Positions 17,930-27,612 of a stretch of DNA of 64,000 bases are shown here, one piece after another. Position 1 is the stretch's first letter, and the number at the start of each line of letters is the position of its first letter. The translations under genes and the position numbers were made by a program. The DNA comes from an uncultured Persicobacter sp. (GTDB lineage Bacteria > Bacteroidota > Bacteroidia > Cytophagales > Cyclobacteriaceae), in the NCBI GenBank assembly GCA_947498325.1, contig CANMKE010000022.1:1-64000 (forward strand), in the 5' to 3' direction. The notes beneath the pieces are model-generated. The model worked only from the letters and a program-made list of their open reading frames with translations. It was not told where the DNA came from and searched no databases.

Positions 17930-18595
17930 CATTGGGGTTTGAACCTGTAGTTAAGCTTGCCGCAGAAAATTGGATTGATCAAACACACTCATCAGCAGAT
18001 CTCGGTCTGAACATGCTTTTATTGCCTGTATGTGCCATTTATCAGGAAATAGGCAGGAGCACCTTGTGTTCTGGATGTCTAAGAATAAAGAAAATAAATG
18101 TATGGGTCCGGTCAAGGGTGGGTTACCATTGGCCTTTTTAACTCGCTATATCCGTTTTATCCCTGCTATTTTTTCGCTGGCTTTCATAGAATATGGTAAC
18201 CCCTGCGTATTCCTCAAGGTGATATGTAGGAGGAATTACCTATAAATCAACAGTAAAAATCACGTACCTATTTTCATCATTTTTTTATTTTTAGGCGGTT
18301 ACTTTATCCTCATAGAGATCTTCAATATGTGCATAGAGATAGTATAAAGGCCGTTTTTCACTTGTTTTGCTATTGTTATCGGTGAGGAGTTCGACCAGTG
18401 CGCTACTGAAGCACAGCCATGAACCTTTCCTCATGAATCGTGTAAAAAAAAATGTTTAGGGAGAAGGTTTTTAAAATAGTTTGAAATCTTCTTTCGAGCC
18501 AGATCAGGCAAATAGGGGCATTGTAGCCCCTGCTTTTGTTTTTATCACCGAAGGCTCAAAACGATGTTTTACCAACAATTTAGTATGAGATAATA
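17930..18595. other. Intergenic region upstream of the chemosensory operon
   Basis: A 666-bp stretch with only short unsupported reading frames. A hairpin AGGGGC/GCCCCT (18514-18519 and 18526-18531) followed by T-rich sequence lies 65 bases before the MCP start. It could be an attenuator or a leftover terminator. The operon promoter must lie here or just upstream of the hairpin, but I see no clear consensus. Confidence 0.5.
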
Positions 18596-21500
18596 ATGGC
18601 AAGTGAAACCACCAACCCTACTGGCACAAGAGCAAAATCCGTGCAGGATACCAACCTCAAATCAGCCATTGATTTAGCATGGGCATTCATTGAGTTTGAC
18701 CCTAAAGGGAAAATACTCAATGCCAATGAGAATTTTGTTCATGCCCTCGGTTATGAAGATTTATCGGAGATTAAAGGCAAACACCACCGAATTTTTTGTA
18801 CCGAAGCCTACGAACAGTCCGAGGATTACGCACAATTTTGGCAGGATTTGGGCAATGGCATGGTGAAGTCTGGCGAATTTGAACGCAAGACGAAAGCAGG
18901 GAAATCTATTTGGATTAGTGCAAGCTATGCGCCTATAAAAGACAGTGCTGGTAAGGTGAAAAAGGTGCTAAAGATTGCTTCCGACATCACTGATATGGTG
19001 GCGCTTCGGGTGCAGGCAGCAGGGATCAAGTCGGCGGTGGATATCAGTATGGCCATGATTGAATTCACGCCTGAAGGCATCATTTTGGATGCCAATGATA
19101 ATTTTTTGGCGACCATGGGCTATTCCTTGTCAGCGATAAAAGGAAAACATCATAAAATGTTCTGTGATGAAGAGTTTACCAGCAGCGAGGAATACGCTCG
19201 GTTCTGGCCAGCACTTGCCAGTGGTGAAAGTATGGATGGGGAATTTTGCCGCTTCGACAGCACTGGTCGGGAAGTTTGGTTGCAGGCCGCTTATACGCCA
19301 GTAAAAAACAGTAGGGATGAGGTGGTCAAAATTATTAAACTGGCTTCCAATATTACTGATCGTAAGCGGGAAACAAGTGATATGATCGAGAATATCCGTA
19401 CGCAGGAAGAGGAGCTTCGACAGAATCTGGAGGAAATTCAGGCCACTCAGGAAGAGGTAGAACGCAACAGTCAGCGAATCAGGAAAACACTCGATCAGGC
19501 CGTTGATGCCATCGTAACGATTAACTCCCGCAAAGAAATCACCTATATTAATCCTGCGGCGGTACAGATGTTTGGCCACCGTGAGGAGGATGTACTGGGC
19601 AAAGAAGTTAAAGTGCTTGCGCCGGTCATTGCTCAGGTAAGCCAGCAGGCACAGGATGATTATGGGATGGGTGATACTGCGGGGAAGACACAAGATTTTG
19701 AAGTGAGCAGAAAGGATCAATCCAAATTCTGGGCAAATATCAGCCTGAGTAAAGTAGAAATTGGTGGTGAGCTTAACTTTACAGCCTTCATTAAGGATGT
19801 TACGGAGGCGCGCCATAACCTGATGCGGGCACAAAGCCTTGAAAGTGCGGTCAATAGCAGTTGGGCATCCATTGAATTTGAGCCAGATGGTACCATCATC
19901 AGTGCCAATGATAATTTTGTGAAAGCCTTGGGCTACCAGAGCAGTGCGGAGCTTTCTGGTCGTCATCATCGGATCTTTTGTGAGTATGAATACGCCAATA
20001 GCGCAGAATACGCCTCTTTTTGGGATGCACTGGGCAATGGAAAAATGACCACAGGAGAGTTTTTACGTCAGACCAAACAAGGGCAGGGCATTTGGATCAA
20101 CGCTTCCTATACTCCCGTATTCGATGAGCAGGGTAAGGTGGTGAAGGTGATCAAAATTGCCAATGACATTACCAAAATGGTGGAAAGCCGACTACAGGCA
20201 TCGGCAGTGAAATCTGCGGTTGATACCGGCTGGGCATCCATTGAATTTGAGCCAGATGGTACGATTATTACCGCCAACGACAATTTCATCAGCACATTGG
20301 GCTATCATTCTGTGGATGAAATCAAAGGCAAGCATCATCGTATTTTCTGTAGTCCAGGTTTGATAAAATCCGATGAGTATCAGAAAATGTGGTATGATTT
20401 GGCGAATGGCATTTCCAAGTCTGGGGAGTTTGAAAGGATGAGTAAATCAGGGGAATCCGTTTGGATCAACGCCTCTTACACTCCTGTCAGGGATGAGCGA
20501 GGAAAGGTGTTTAAGGTGATCAAAATTGCCAATGAGATTACGCAGCAGAAAGAGGTTATCAAGGCGATTCAGGATGTGGTTCGTGAAGCGGGAGATCACG
20601 GAAATCTTTCCGCAAGGGTTCATCTGAACAATGCCGAAGGGGATTATCAGATTCTTGCAGATGCTTTCAACCGATTGATGGACAATATTGTCGAGCCTTT
20701 CAGTCAAATCAAAGAATTACTGATCCGTTTGTCGCAGGGAGATTTGAGTGAAGATTTTCTGTTGGATGTACAGGGGGATTTCAAGGAAATGGGATCGGCA
20801 TTCAATGAGGCGTTGGCTAATTTGAATCAGCTGATCTTACAGATCAATGATTCGGCGAACCTGGTGGTGAAGTCTGCCAAGGAAATGTCAGGAAAAGGCG
20901 AACAAATGAAGGGTTCCACGCAGGAAATGGCTTCGGCAATTCAGCAAATGGCCGAAGGTGTTCAGGATCAGGCGCAGCAAATTGATCAAGCGAATTCACT
21001 GATTGCCAAAATTCTGACCAATGCCAAGGATACTGCCCTGAAAGCGGATGTGATTAATAAGTCTGCCGAAGAAGGACAGCGAAACAGTAAAGAGGGGGTG
21101 TCAACCATCGAAGCAGTGGTGGAAAATATGCAAGAGATTCAGGGGTCGGCAACGGTTACTTCGGAGTCCATTAAGGTGCTGACCAAAAGATCAGAAGAAA
21201 TTGCCCGTACGTTGAATGTGATTACCGATATCGCCTCTCAGACGAACCTGTTGGCATTAAATGCCGCCATTGAGGCGGCTAGAGCAGGGGAAGCGGGACG
21301 TGGTTTTGCTGTTGTTGCGGAAGAAATCCGAAAACTTGCCGAAGACTCACGGAAGTCAGCACAGGATATTGAAAAGGTAATTTCTGAAGTACAAAACGAT
21401 ATCAACCAAGCTTCAAAATCCATTGAAGGCATGGAGGTATCGGTGAAAAATGGCAATAAAGCGGGTGGAGAAGCAGAGGCTGTATTCAAGCGAATTGATG

Positions 21501-21766
21501 CGGCCTCCATAGAGACCCTCAACCTCTCGAAGCAGATTTTGGAATCAGCAGCCATTCAGGAAGAAGCCATCAATGGAACGGTGAAAAATATTGAGAAAGT
21601 AGTGGTGGTTTCTGAGGAAACTTCCGCAGGAACGGAACAGATCGCTTCTTCTTCTCAGGAACTGAACCAGGGGATGGATGAGGTTTCTGCTACCAGCGTT
21701 GACCTTGCGGATGTGGCCTATCAGTTACTCGAAGGTGTTTCCAAATTTAAACTGAGAAAACAATGA
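18596..21766 (+). CDS. Soluble multi-PAS methyl-accepting chemotaxis protein
   Basis: 1056 residues with no signal peptide or transmembrane segment, so a cytoplasmic chemoreceptor. PAS domains lie at ~22-135, ~142-255, ~300-405, ~415-530 and ~537-655, with a coiled coil at ~258-300. Four of the five belong to one subtype with the motif GKHHRIFC or a close variant ([16 protein letters not shown]); the middle one is different. PAS4 and PAS5 share a long identical DNA stretch offset by exactly 369 bases, a sign of recent duplication. HAMP-like helices follow (~656-770), then an MCP signalling domain (~775-1050) with the tip [20 protein letters not shown]. No CheR/CheB-tethering pentapeptide ends the protein (it ends KLRKQ). 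It probably senses an internal redox, gas or metabolic cue. First gene of the che operon; its stop overlaps cheW by 4 bases. Confidence 0.93.
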   Translation: MASETTNPTGTRAKSVQDTNLKSAIDLAWAFIEFDPKGKILNANENFVHALGYEDLSEIKGKHHRIFCTEAYEQSEDYAQFWQDLGNGMVKSGEFERKTKAGKSIWISASYAPIKDSAGKVKKVLKIASDITDMVALRVQAAGIKSAVDISMAMIEFTPEGIILDANDNFLATMGYSLSAIKGKHHKMFCDEEFTSSEEYARFWPALASGESMDGEFCRFDSTGREVWLQAAYTPVKNSRDEVVKIIKLASNITDRKRETSDMIENIRTQEEELRQNLEEIQATQEEVERNSQRIRKTLDQAVDAIVTINSRKEITYINPAAVQMFGHREEDVLGKEVKVLAPVIAQVSQQAQDDYGMGDTAGKTQDFEVSRKDQSKFWANISLSKVEIGGELNFTAFIKDVTEARHNLMRAQSLESAVNSSWASIEFEPDGTIISANDNFVKALGYQSSAELSGRHHRIFCEYEYANSAEYASFWDALGNGKMTTGEFLRQTKQGQGIWINASYTPVFDEQGKVVKVIKIANDITKMVESRLQASAVKSAVDTGWASIEFEPDGTIITANDNFISTLGYHSVDEIKGKHHRIFCSPGLIKSDEYQKMWYDLANGISKSGEFERMSKSGESVWINASYTPVRDERGKVFKVIKIANEITQQKEVIKAIQDVVREAGDHGNLSARVHLNNAEGDYQILADAFNRLMDNIVEPFSQIKELLIRLSQGDLSEDFLLDVQGDFKEMGSAFNEALANLNQLILQINDSANLVVKSAKEMSGKGEQMKGSTQEMASAIQQMAEGVQDQAQQIDQANSLIAKILTNAKDTALKADVINKSAEEGQRNSKEGVSTIEAVVENMQEIQGSATVTSESIKVLTKRSEEIARTLNVITDIASQTNLLALNAAIEAARAGEAGRGFAVVAEEIRKLAEDSRKSAQDIEKVISEVQNDINQASKSIEGMEVSVKNGNKAGGEAEAVFKRIDAASIETLNLSKQILESAAIQEEAINGTVKNIEKVVVVSEETSAGTEQIASSSQELNQGMDEVSATSVDLADVAYQLLEGVSKFKLRKQ

Positions 21767-22296
21767 GTCAACCCATCGTAAACGATCCCCTTCATGGACA
21801 AAGTACCGATGCCATGAAGGGCAATGCCAATAAGCAATCTACACGGTCTCAGCTCATCGTTTTTAAGCTTGGCGGCGAAGAATATGGCTTACCGATTGAT
21901 CAGGTGAAGGAGGTGGTACTCACCCCCCGCCTGGCACCTGTGCCACATACGCCAGAATATATTCTCGGTGCGGCCAATATTCGGGGATCCGTGATTGCGA
22001 TTATGGATCTTGAACATAAGTTTCACCTCAGTGATCAGATTGCGAATGTCAAGGCGCAGGAGCATTATTCGCTGGTGATCGAAAATGAAAAGTTCAAGGT
22101 AGGGGTATTGGTCAAAGAAGTTCCCAATACCCTTTCTATCGATTCAGAAGATATTGACGACTCCAAGGAGGTGCTTCAGTTTTCAAGCCTGAAGGAAGAA
22201 TGCGTTCGTGGCATCGCAAAGGTGGGGGATCGGATGATTATTCTGCTGGACATTATCGCCATGCTGCAAATGGATGATGTAACACTCGGAAGTTAA
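21763..22296 (+). CDS. cheW: CheW coupling protein
   Basis: 177 residues, one CheW domain at ~28-170 ([53 protein letters not shown]). It links the receptor to the CheA kinase in the cytoplasmic array. It has an N-terminal extension of ~25 polar residues. Its ATG overlaps the stop of the MCP gene (ATGA), indicating translational coupling, and cheY follows after 25 bases. Confidence 0.95.
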   Translation: MSQPIVNDPLHGQSTDAMKGNANKQSTRSQLIVFKLGGEEYGLPIDQVKEVVLTPRLAPVPHTPEYILGAANIRGSVIAIMDLEHKFHLSDQIANVKAQEHYSLVIENEKFKVGVLVKEVPNTLSIDSEDIDDSKEVLQFSSLKEECVRGIAKVGDRMIILLDIIAMLQMDDVTLGS

Positions 22297-22321
22297 ACTA
22301 TTAAAGACCAAAATTTTAATT

Positions 22322-22687
22322 ATGTCAAGATCTGTTTTGATTGTGGATGACTCTATGTATATGAGATCACTGATCAGTGATGCGTTGGAGTCGGCAGGCT
22401 ACCAAATTATTGGGCAGGCAGAAAATGGCGAAAAAGCCATCGACCTTGCCATGGAGTTGAAACCTGAACTGATCACACTTGATAATATCTTGCCCGACAT
22501 GATCGGTATTGATATTCTCAGGGTGTTGAAAAGTGAAGAAAATATGAACGCTAAAGTGATCATGATCAGTGCGGTAGGGCAAGAATCAGTGATTCAGGAA
22601 GGGTTAAGCCTCGGAGCGACTGATTACATTGTCAAACCATTTACAGCGGAAGGCATCGTAGCCTCGGCTGCCAAAGCATTTGAATAA
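22322..22687 (+). CDS. cheY: CheY-type single-domain response regulator
   Basis: 121 residues, a lone receiver domain. The acid pocket is Asp9-Asp10, the phospho-acceptor is Asp54 (TLDNILPDM), with Ser83 and Lys105 (VKPF) in the expected places. It has no output domain, so it would act by binding a partner. With no flagellar or motor gene in the window, the partner is unknown; candidates are the gliding machinery or another protein. It sits between cheW and cheA in the operon, 3 bases from the cheA ATG. Confidence 0.93.
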   Translation: MSRSVLIVDDSMYMRSLISDALESAGYQIIGQAENGEKAIDLAMELKPELITLDNILPDMIGIDILRVLKSEENMNAKVIMISAVGQESVIQEGLSLGATDYIVKPFTAEGIVASAAKAFE

Positions 22688-22690
22688 TTG

Positions 22691-24556
22691 ATGAAAGAGA
22701 AGGAAAAAGAATACCTTGAACTTTTTAAGGCAGAGGCGCACGACCAGTTTGAGCAATTGAACAGGCTTTTTACCGCTCTGGAAGCCAATTCGGACGATAA
22801 GGAAGCCATCGATGCCATTTTCAGAATCACCCACACCCTGAAAGGAAATTCAATGGGTTTGGGGATTCAGTCCATTGCCGAGATCTCCCATGTTATGGAA
22901 GATATTTTCGGAGAGATTAAGAAGAAAAAGTTTTCCCTCTCTTCAGAATTGTTTTCAAACTTATACCGTGGAGTAGATAAGCTCGGGCAGCTGATTCAGG
23001 CGATTAATACGGATGAAAAAGTCAGTTATAAGGGCATACGAACGAAGCTGCAGGTAGCCTTCAGAAAAATCTTGCCAGAAGAAGAAGCCACTGACGATAG
23101 CAATTCAACGGTTGTGGTGCCTGCCGATTTGCCGAATGAAGCTGACACCATTGTCGCCACTGAATCGGAACCTGCCGAGGCACCTGTTGCACCTGAGGAT
23201 TCATTGCCTGCTACGGAAGAACAGGCCGTGCAGGAGGAAGTGCCGGCAATGGAAGAAACAGCGGCTACGGAAAGTCAGGAAGCGGAAGAGGTGGAAGATG
23301 ATTTATCGACCGTTTCAGATATTTCCTTTTCAGATTTTGTCAACGTGCCGATCAAAAAACTCGATGGCCTGATTGACCTTGTGGGGGAATTACTGATTGA
23401 AAAAGACAGTCTTGCCGCGGGCAGGAAAGACGGCCAACGCAACAATGAACTGGCACTTTTGCACCGGATTACTTCTGACTTACAATATGGAATTATGGGC
23501 ATTCGGCTGGTGCAGGTGGGTTTTATGTTTCATAAATTTCATCGTATTATCCGCGATGTAGCCACCATTGAGCAGAAGGAAGTCAGCCTGAATTTGGAAG
23601 GCACGGAGATCGAAATCGACCGTAATATCTTGAAAATCCTCAGTGATTCGATGGTGCATCTGGTACGAAATGCGGTAAGCCATGGCATTGAGTCGCCAGC
23701 ACAAAGACGCGCAAGCGGTAAAAGTACAAGGGGAAATGTAACCCTGCGGGCGTTTAATGAAAAGGACACCGTTTTTATTGAAGTGGTGGATGATGGGCAG
23801 GGGATTAATGAAGAGGTGATTCTGAAAAAAGCCATTGAAAAACGGCTGGTTTCCGAAGAAATCGGCAAGGGGCTCAGCAAAGATGAAAAGTTGCAGTTCA
23901 TTTTTGAGCCAGGCTTCTCGAATGCGGAAAAGATCACGGAGGTTTCTGGTCGTGGGGTCGGGATGGATGTGGTCAAGCGGGCAACAGAATCGATCGGCGG
24001 ACGGGTGAGTGTACAGTCTGAAATTGGAAAGGGAACCGTTATGCAACTCGCGTTGCCGTCATCAATGGCGCTAAAAGGAGCCTTGTTGTTTCAGATGGAT
24101 CGGCAAACTTATGCGGTGCCGCTGTCCTATACGGAGGCGGTGATTTCCCTGCATAAAAAGGATCTGCATAAAATCAGCAATGGCTTGATATCAAGTTATC
24201 TCGATCGGCCGATGTCGGTATTTTTCCTGAAAGACCTTTTTCAGTATGGAAAAACGATGGATACCAGCTTTGACTTCCACCAGGGCTTTAATGCACTTAA
24301 GAAAGGGGAAAAGATTGAGGTATTGGTGATTTCCTATCAAAATACTTATCTCGGTTTCATCGTTGATAAGCTTTTGCAACAAAAAGAGATTGTGGAAAAA
24401 ACCCTCTCGAAACCCCTTGATCAGGTGCCCTTATTCAGTGGTGCCACCATTTTAGGAAACGGTCAGGTATGCTTGGTACTTGATATTCCAAACATCATTC
24501 GGAAGGTTTTAAAAAATAAAAGACGGGGTCAGGAACATGAATATATCACAAATTGA
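22691..24556 (+). CDS. cheA: CheA-type histidine kinase without a recognisable P2 domain
   Basis: 621 residues from the ATG at 22691; a TTG three bases earlier is a less likely start. P1/Hpt domain ~1-110 with phospho-acceptor His48 (FRITHTLKGNSMG). Residues ~135-208 are an acidic Ala/Pro/Glu-rich linker in place of a P2 CheY-docking domain. P3 dimerisation (~210-270) follows, then the P4 ATPase with N box (HLVRNAVSHGIE), G1 box (VDDGQGIN) and G2 box (SGRGVGMDVVK), and a CheW-like P5 at ~475-615. It phosphorylates CheY, CheB and perhaps the receiver of the downstream fusion protein. The stop overlaps the next gene by 20 bases. Confidence 0.94.
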   Translation: MKEKEKEYLELFKAEAHDQFEQLNRLFTALEANSDDKEAIDAIFRITHTLKGNSMGLGIQSIAEISHVMEDIFGEIKKKKFSLSSELFSNLYRGVDKLGQLIQAINTDEKVSYKGIRTKLQVAFRKILPEEEATDDSNSTVVVPADLPNEADTIVATESEPAEAPVAPEDSLPATEEQAVQEEVPAMEETAATESQEAEEVEDDLSTVSDISFSDFVNVPIKKLDGLIDLVGELLIEKDSLAAGRKDGQRNNELALLHRITSDLQYGIMGIRLVQVGFMFHKFHRIIRDVATIEQKEVSLNLEGTEIEIDRNILKILSDSMVHLVRNAVSHGIESPAQRRASGKSTRGNVTLRAFNEKDTVFIEVVDDGQGINEEVILKKAIEKRLVSEEIGKGLSKDEKLQFIFEPGFSNAEKITEVSGRGVGMDVVKRATESIGGRVSVQSEIGKGTVMQLALPSSMALKGALLFQMDRQTYAVPLSYTEAVISLHKKDLHKISNGLISSYLDRPMSVFFLKDLFQYGKTMDTSFDFHQGFNALKKGEKIEVLVISYQNTYLGFIVDKLLQQKEIVEKTLSKPLDQVPLFSGATILGNGQVCLVLDIPNIIRKVLKNKRRGQEHEYITN

Positions 24557-26579
24557 ATTTGATGTAGCCAAAGAGGTTATTAATATTGGATTGGCCAAAG
24601 CTGCGGACGCCATGTCGATGTTTGTGGCCGACAAAATTAAACTCAAAGATTTTAACCTGAGTATTGAGCGGGTATCGCCAAGAATGCGGGTCAGCAAAAA
24701 ACAAGGGGAACAGGTGACCGTATTGACCACCGCAATCAAAGGGCAAATGCAGGGGGTATGTTTTTTTATCCTCAATCAGCAGGAGCGGGAACAACTATTG
24801 CTTAAAACCCTGCCTTCAAGTTTGAATCCCGAGAGCGAAGAAGCAAAAGCGATGGGGAAGGCTTTCCTGATGGAGCTTGACAATATTATCGCCGCTTCGG
24901 TCGTTACTCAATTTTCAAATTTGCTTGAACTGCAAATGCATGGTTATGTGCCTGAGCATGATGTTTATACGGAAGATGAACTGAATCCCGCACTCTGTGA
25001 ACGGCTTGGGGTGAATTCACACTTAATGTACTTTAAGGTGATTTTACATTTTGAAGAGGCCGATATTAGCCCGGAGTTTATCTGGAGCCTTGATGCAAAA
25101 TTTATGGATTCGGTGAACACCTTTATCTGTAATCCTCAAAATCAGCGCATCTTTAAAAGGGTTAAGGATAACCTGGAGCAGGAGCGCGTCAGTCGCCTGA
25201 ACGCCTCAGTGAATGAGAAAATGAAGTTTGTACTTATCGATGATAGTACTGTGGCTTTGGCAATGCTTACCGAACTGATCGAAAGTTGTGGTCATGAGGT
25301 CATCAGTACTTTTCAGACGGGGGAGCAATTTCTGCAAAATGAGGAAAAAGTGTTTAAAAGTGCCGACTTGATCATCATGGATATCAACCTGATGGGGGAT
25401 CTGAATGGTATTCAGACCATGTCCTACTATCGGGAAAAGTACAAAACTCCTTTCATGTATATTACTGCCCATGATCAGTACGATGTGTTGCAAATTGCCA
25501 AGCGTACCCTTCCGTGGGCTTTCCTGACTAAGCCCCTTGATATTAAATCGTTGCGGAATCAGCTCGAACTTTTTCAGTACAATCACCACGCGATGCAGTC
25601 GGAGCAAGAGGGCATTAATGAGGAAATCAGTCGGCTGAAAGAGGAGAATCATTCTTTGGCGACAAAGGCAGAGATGCTGCAAATTAGTATTCAGGAACTG
25701 ACCACCACCAACGAACATCTTATTTCAGCGACTTTCCGCGAGCGCGAAATGAAGGAAGAACTGGCAGAATTGCTCAAGTTACTGGAAGAAACGAAGTCCA
25801 CACTTGAGGTTCAAAACTCCAAAATTACCGAAAGTATTCAGTACAGTTATCGTATTCAGCAGGCGTTAAATACCAATAGTGATCGGTTCAAGGGGTATTT
25901 TAATCAGTCGTTTATTTTTTATCAGCCGAAGGATGTGGTCAGTGGTGACTTCCCATGGGCTTTAAAAATGGGTGACTACCTTTATGTTGCTGCCGTGGAT
26001 TGTACAGGGCATGGCGTTCCTGGGGCGATGCTGGCGATCATGACCAATGTGATTTTGAAATACCTGTGTACCGATATTTCGCATACGACCAATCAGATTC
26101 TGGATTTGCTGCACCTTGAAATTGTCGATTTGTTACAGCAGGAATGCGAAAAAGTGAAAATTAATGATGGGCTTGACATTTCCTTGGTTCGATTCAACAC
26201 CAAAACCAATCACCTGCAATTCAGTGGTGCCCACTTGCCGATGTTCTTACAGCAGGAGGGAACTTTACAGATGATTCGTGGGGATAAAATGCCTGTCGGT
26301 GGTACTCAATACAAAAATCGGAAGCCATTCAAGGCACATGATTTTGACCTGAAGCCTGGAGATCGTGTGTTCATTTTCTCGGATGGTTTGGTCGATCAGT
26401 TCGGAGAATCTACCAATCGGAAATTTGGGAGAAAGCAAACCTTCGATGCCTTGCAGGATGGTGCGGCAAAAAGCCTGAAGGAGCTCGCAAATGATTTCAT
26501 CTCTCAATGGAAAAACTGGCAGGGAGGGGCAAAACAAATTGATGACGTACTTTTGATAGGTATTGAATATGCAACATAA
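24537..26579 (+). CDS. CheC-like / receiver / coiled-coil / SpoIIE phosphatase fusion protein
   Basis: 680 residues, soluble. An N-terminal CheC/CheX-like domain (~1-200) has two phosphatase-type E-x-x-N helices: Glu13...Asn16 (KEVINIG) and Glu113...Asn116 (MELDNII). A receiver domain (~229-350) has Asp235-Asp236, phospho-acceptor Asp282 (IIMDINL) and Lys332. A coiled coil spans ~355-435. A PP2C-type SpoIIE phosphatase domain (~450-680) has metal ligands in SGDFPW (Asp471), VDCTGHGVPG (Asp488) and SDGLVD. The CheC part should dephosphorylate CheY-type proteins; the receiver, if phosphorylated by CheA, could gate the Ser/Thr phosphatase. This joins array adaptation to a partner-switching-type output in one chain. 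It overlaps cheA by 20 bases and cheB by 11. The combined logic is inference; each domain is visible. Confidence 0.9.
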   Translation: MNISQIEFDVAKEVINIGLAKAADAMSMFVADKIKLKDFNLSIERVSPRMRVSKKQGEQVTVLTTAIKGQMQGVCFFILNQQEREQLLLKTLPSSLNPESEEAKAMGKAFLMELDNIIAASVVTQFSNLLELQMHGYVPEHDVYTEDELNPALCERLGVNSHLMYFKVILHFEEADISPEFIWSLDAKFMDSVNTFICNPQNQRIFKRVKDNLEQERVSRLNASVNEKMKFVLIDDSTVALAMLTELIESCGHEVISTFQTGEQFLQNEEKVFKSADLIIMDINLMGDLNGIQTMSYYREKYKTPFMYITAHDQYDVLQIAKRTLPWAFLTKPLDIKSLRNQLELFQYNHHAMQSEQEGINEEISRLKEENHSLATKAEMLQISIQELTTTNEHLISATFREREMKEELAELLKLLEETKSTLEVQNSKITESIQYSYRIQQALNTNSDRFKGYFNQSFIFYQPKDVVSGDFPWALKMGDYLYVAAVDCTGHGVPGAMLAIMTNVILKYLCTDISHTTNQILDLLHLEIVDLLQQECEKVKINDGLDISLVRFNTKTNHLQFSGAHLPMFLQQEGTLQMIRGDKMPVGGTQYKNRKPFKAHDFDLKPGDRVFIFSDGLVDQFGESTNRKFGRKQTFDALQDGAAKSLKELANDFISQWKNWQGGAKQIDDVLLIGIEYAT

Positions 26580-27612
26580 AAAAGGCGTGTTGGTGGTCGA
26601 TGATTCAAGTATTATGCGCCACCTGATTAAAGATGTGGTGGAGCAGGATGAAAGCTTGCGGGTGGTCGGTACGGCCAATAACGGCCGGGATGCCGTGATG
26701 CAGAATGAGTCCCTTAGGCCCGATATCCTTTTGCTTGATATGAATATGGGTGGCTATGATGGCCTGTTCGCCGTGAAGCAAATCATGAATGGGCCAGCCC
26801 CGGTGCCGATCATTATTCTGTCGGCCCTGGGCAATACAGACATGGACCCCATACTGACGGCGCTGAAGGAAGGAGCTTTTGATTATGTGAATAAATCTGC
26901 TGATCACCATTCCGATATTCATGCTATAAAAACGGTGCTATTTGAGAAAATAAGAACGGCCCTGGCCACCGATGTTTCAGCACTCACGGCGGCAAAGCAG
27001 CTCAAAAGCAATACGGCTCCTCATACTTTTGAACAGCAGTTGGCCTATGATATTATTTGTGTGGGAGCTTCCACGGGAGGGCCCTCAGCGGTCGAGGCTT
27101 TTGTAACGAAAATCCCTGAAAATTTACCTGTTCCTATTGTTATTACGCAGCATATGCCTGCCTCCTTTATCCCTTCTTTTGGTCAAAGACTCAACTCATT
27201 AACCAAGAAAAAGGTGATTATCGCCAAATCGGGCACTTTGTTAGAGCCTGGGGCAATTTATCTTTTGCCAGGGGGGGTAAATTCGGTGCTTCGCGAAGTG
27301 CATGGGAAGGTCAAGTTTCGCCCTACAAAAATGCAGTTCGCAAGTTATAATGAGCCTTCCATCGACGGACTGATCAGTTCGGCAGTTGATATTTTTGGTC
27401 GGCGGTGTATCGGTGTAATCATGACGGGGATGGGGCGCGATGGCGCCGAGGGGATGTTAAGGATTCATCATGCAGGTGGCTTGACGGTGGCGCAGAGTGA
27501 GGAAAGTTGTGTTGTTTACGGGATGCCCAAAGCGGCCAATCATCTTGGGGCGATCCAGCACAATATTAAACTGCAGGAATTATCTACTTTTGTTATTAGC
27601 GCTATTTCATAA
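26569..27612 (+). CDS. cheB: CheB protein-glutamate methylesterase
   Basis: 347 residues from the ATG at 26569, which lies inside the end of the preceding gene (11-base overlap); an in-frame TTG six bases earlier is less likely. Receiver domain ~5-125 with Asp11-Asp12 and phospho-acceptor Asp57. The methylesterase domain (~155-345) has the Ser-His-Asp triad: Ser168 (GASTGGPSAVE), His195 (ITQHMPASF) and Asp291 (TGMGRDGAEG). It removes methyl groups from the MCP and, with CheR, sets adaptation. cheR follows with a 1-base overlap. Confidence 0.95.
   Translation: MQHKKGVLVVDDSSIMRHLIKDVVEQDESLRVVGTANNGRDAVMQNESLRPDILLLDMNMGGYDGLFAVKQIMNGPAPVPIIILSALGNTDMDPILTALKEGAFDYVNKSADHHSDIHAIKTVLFEKIRTALATDVSALTAAKQLKSNTAPHTFEQQLAYDIICVGASTGGPSAVEAFVTKIPENLPVPIVITQHMPASFIPSFGQRLNSLTKKKVIIAKSGTLLEPGAIYLLPGGVNSVLREVHGKVKFRPTKMQFASYNEPSIDGLISSAVDIFGRRCIGVIMTGMGRDGAEGMLRIHHAGGLTVAQSEESCVVYGMPKAANHLGAIQHNIKLQELSTFVISAIS

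Noticed and set aside
17930-18595. Small genes and a c-di-GMP-type riboswitch before the che operon
   Set aside because: Short frames here lack coding features, and the sequence does not match the conserved GEMM core.
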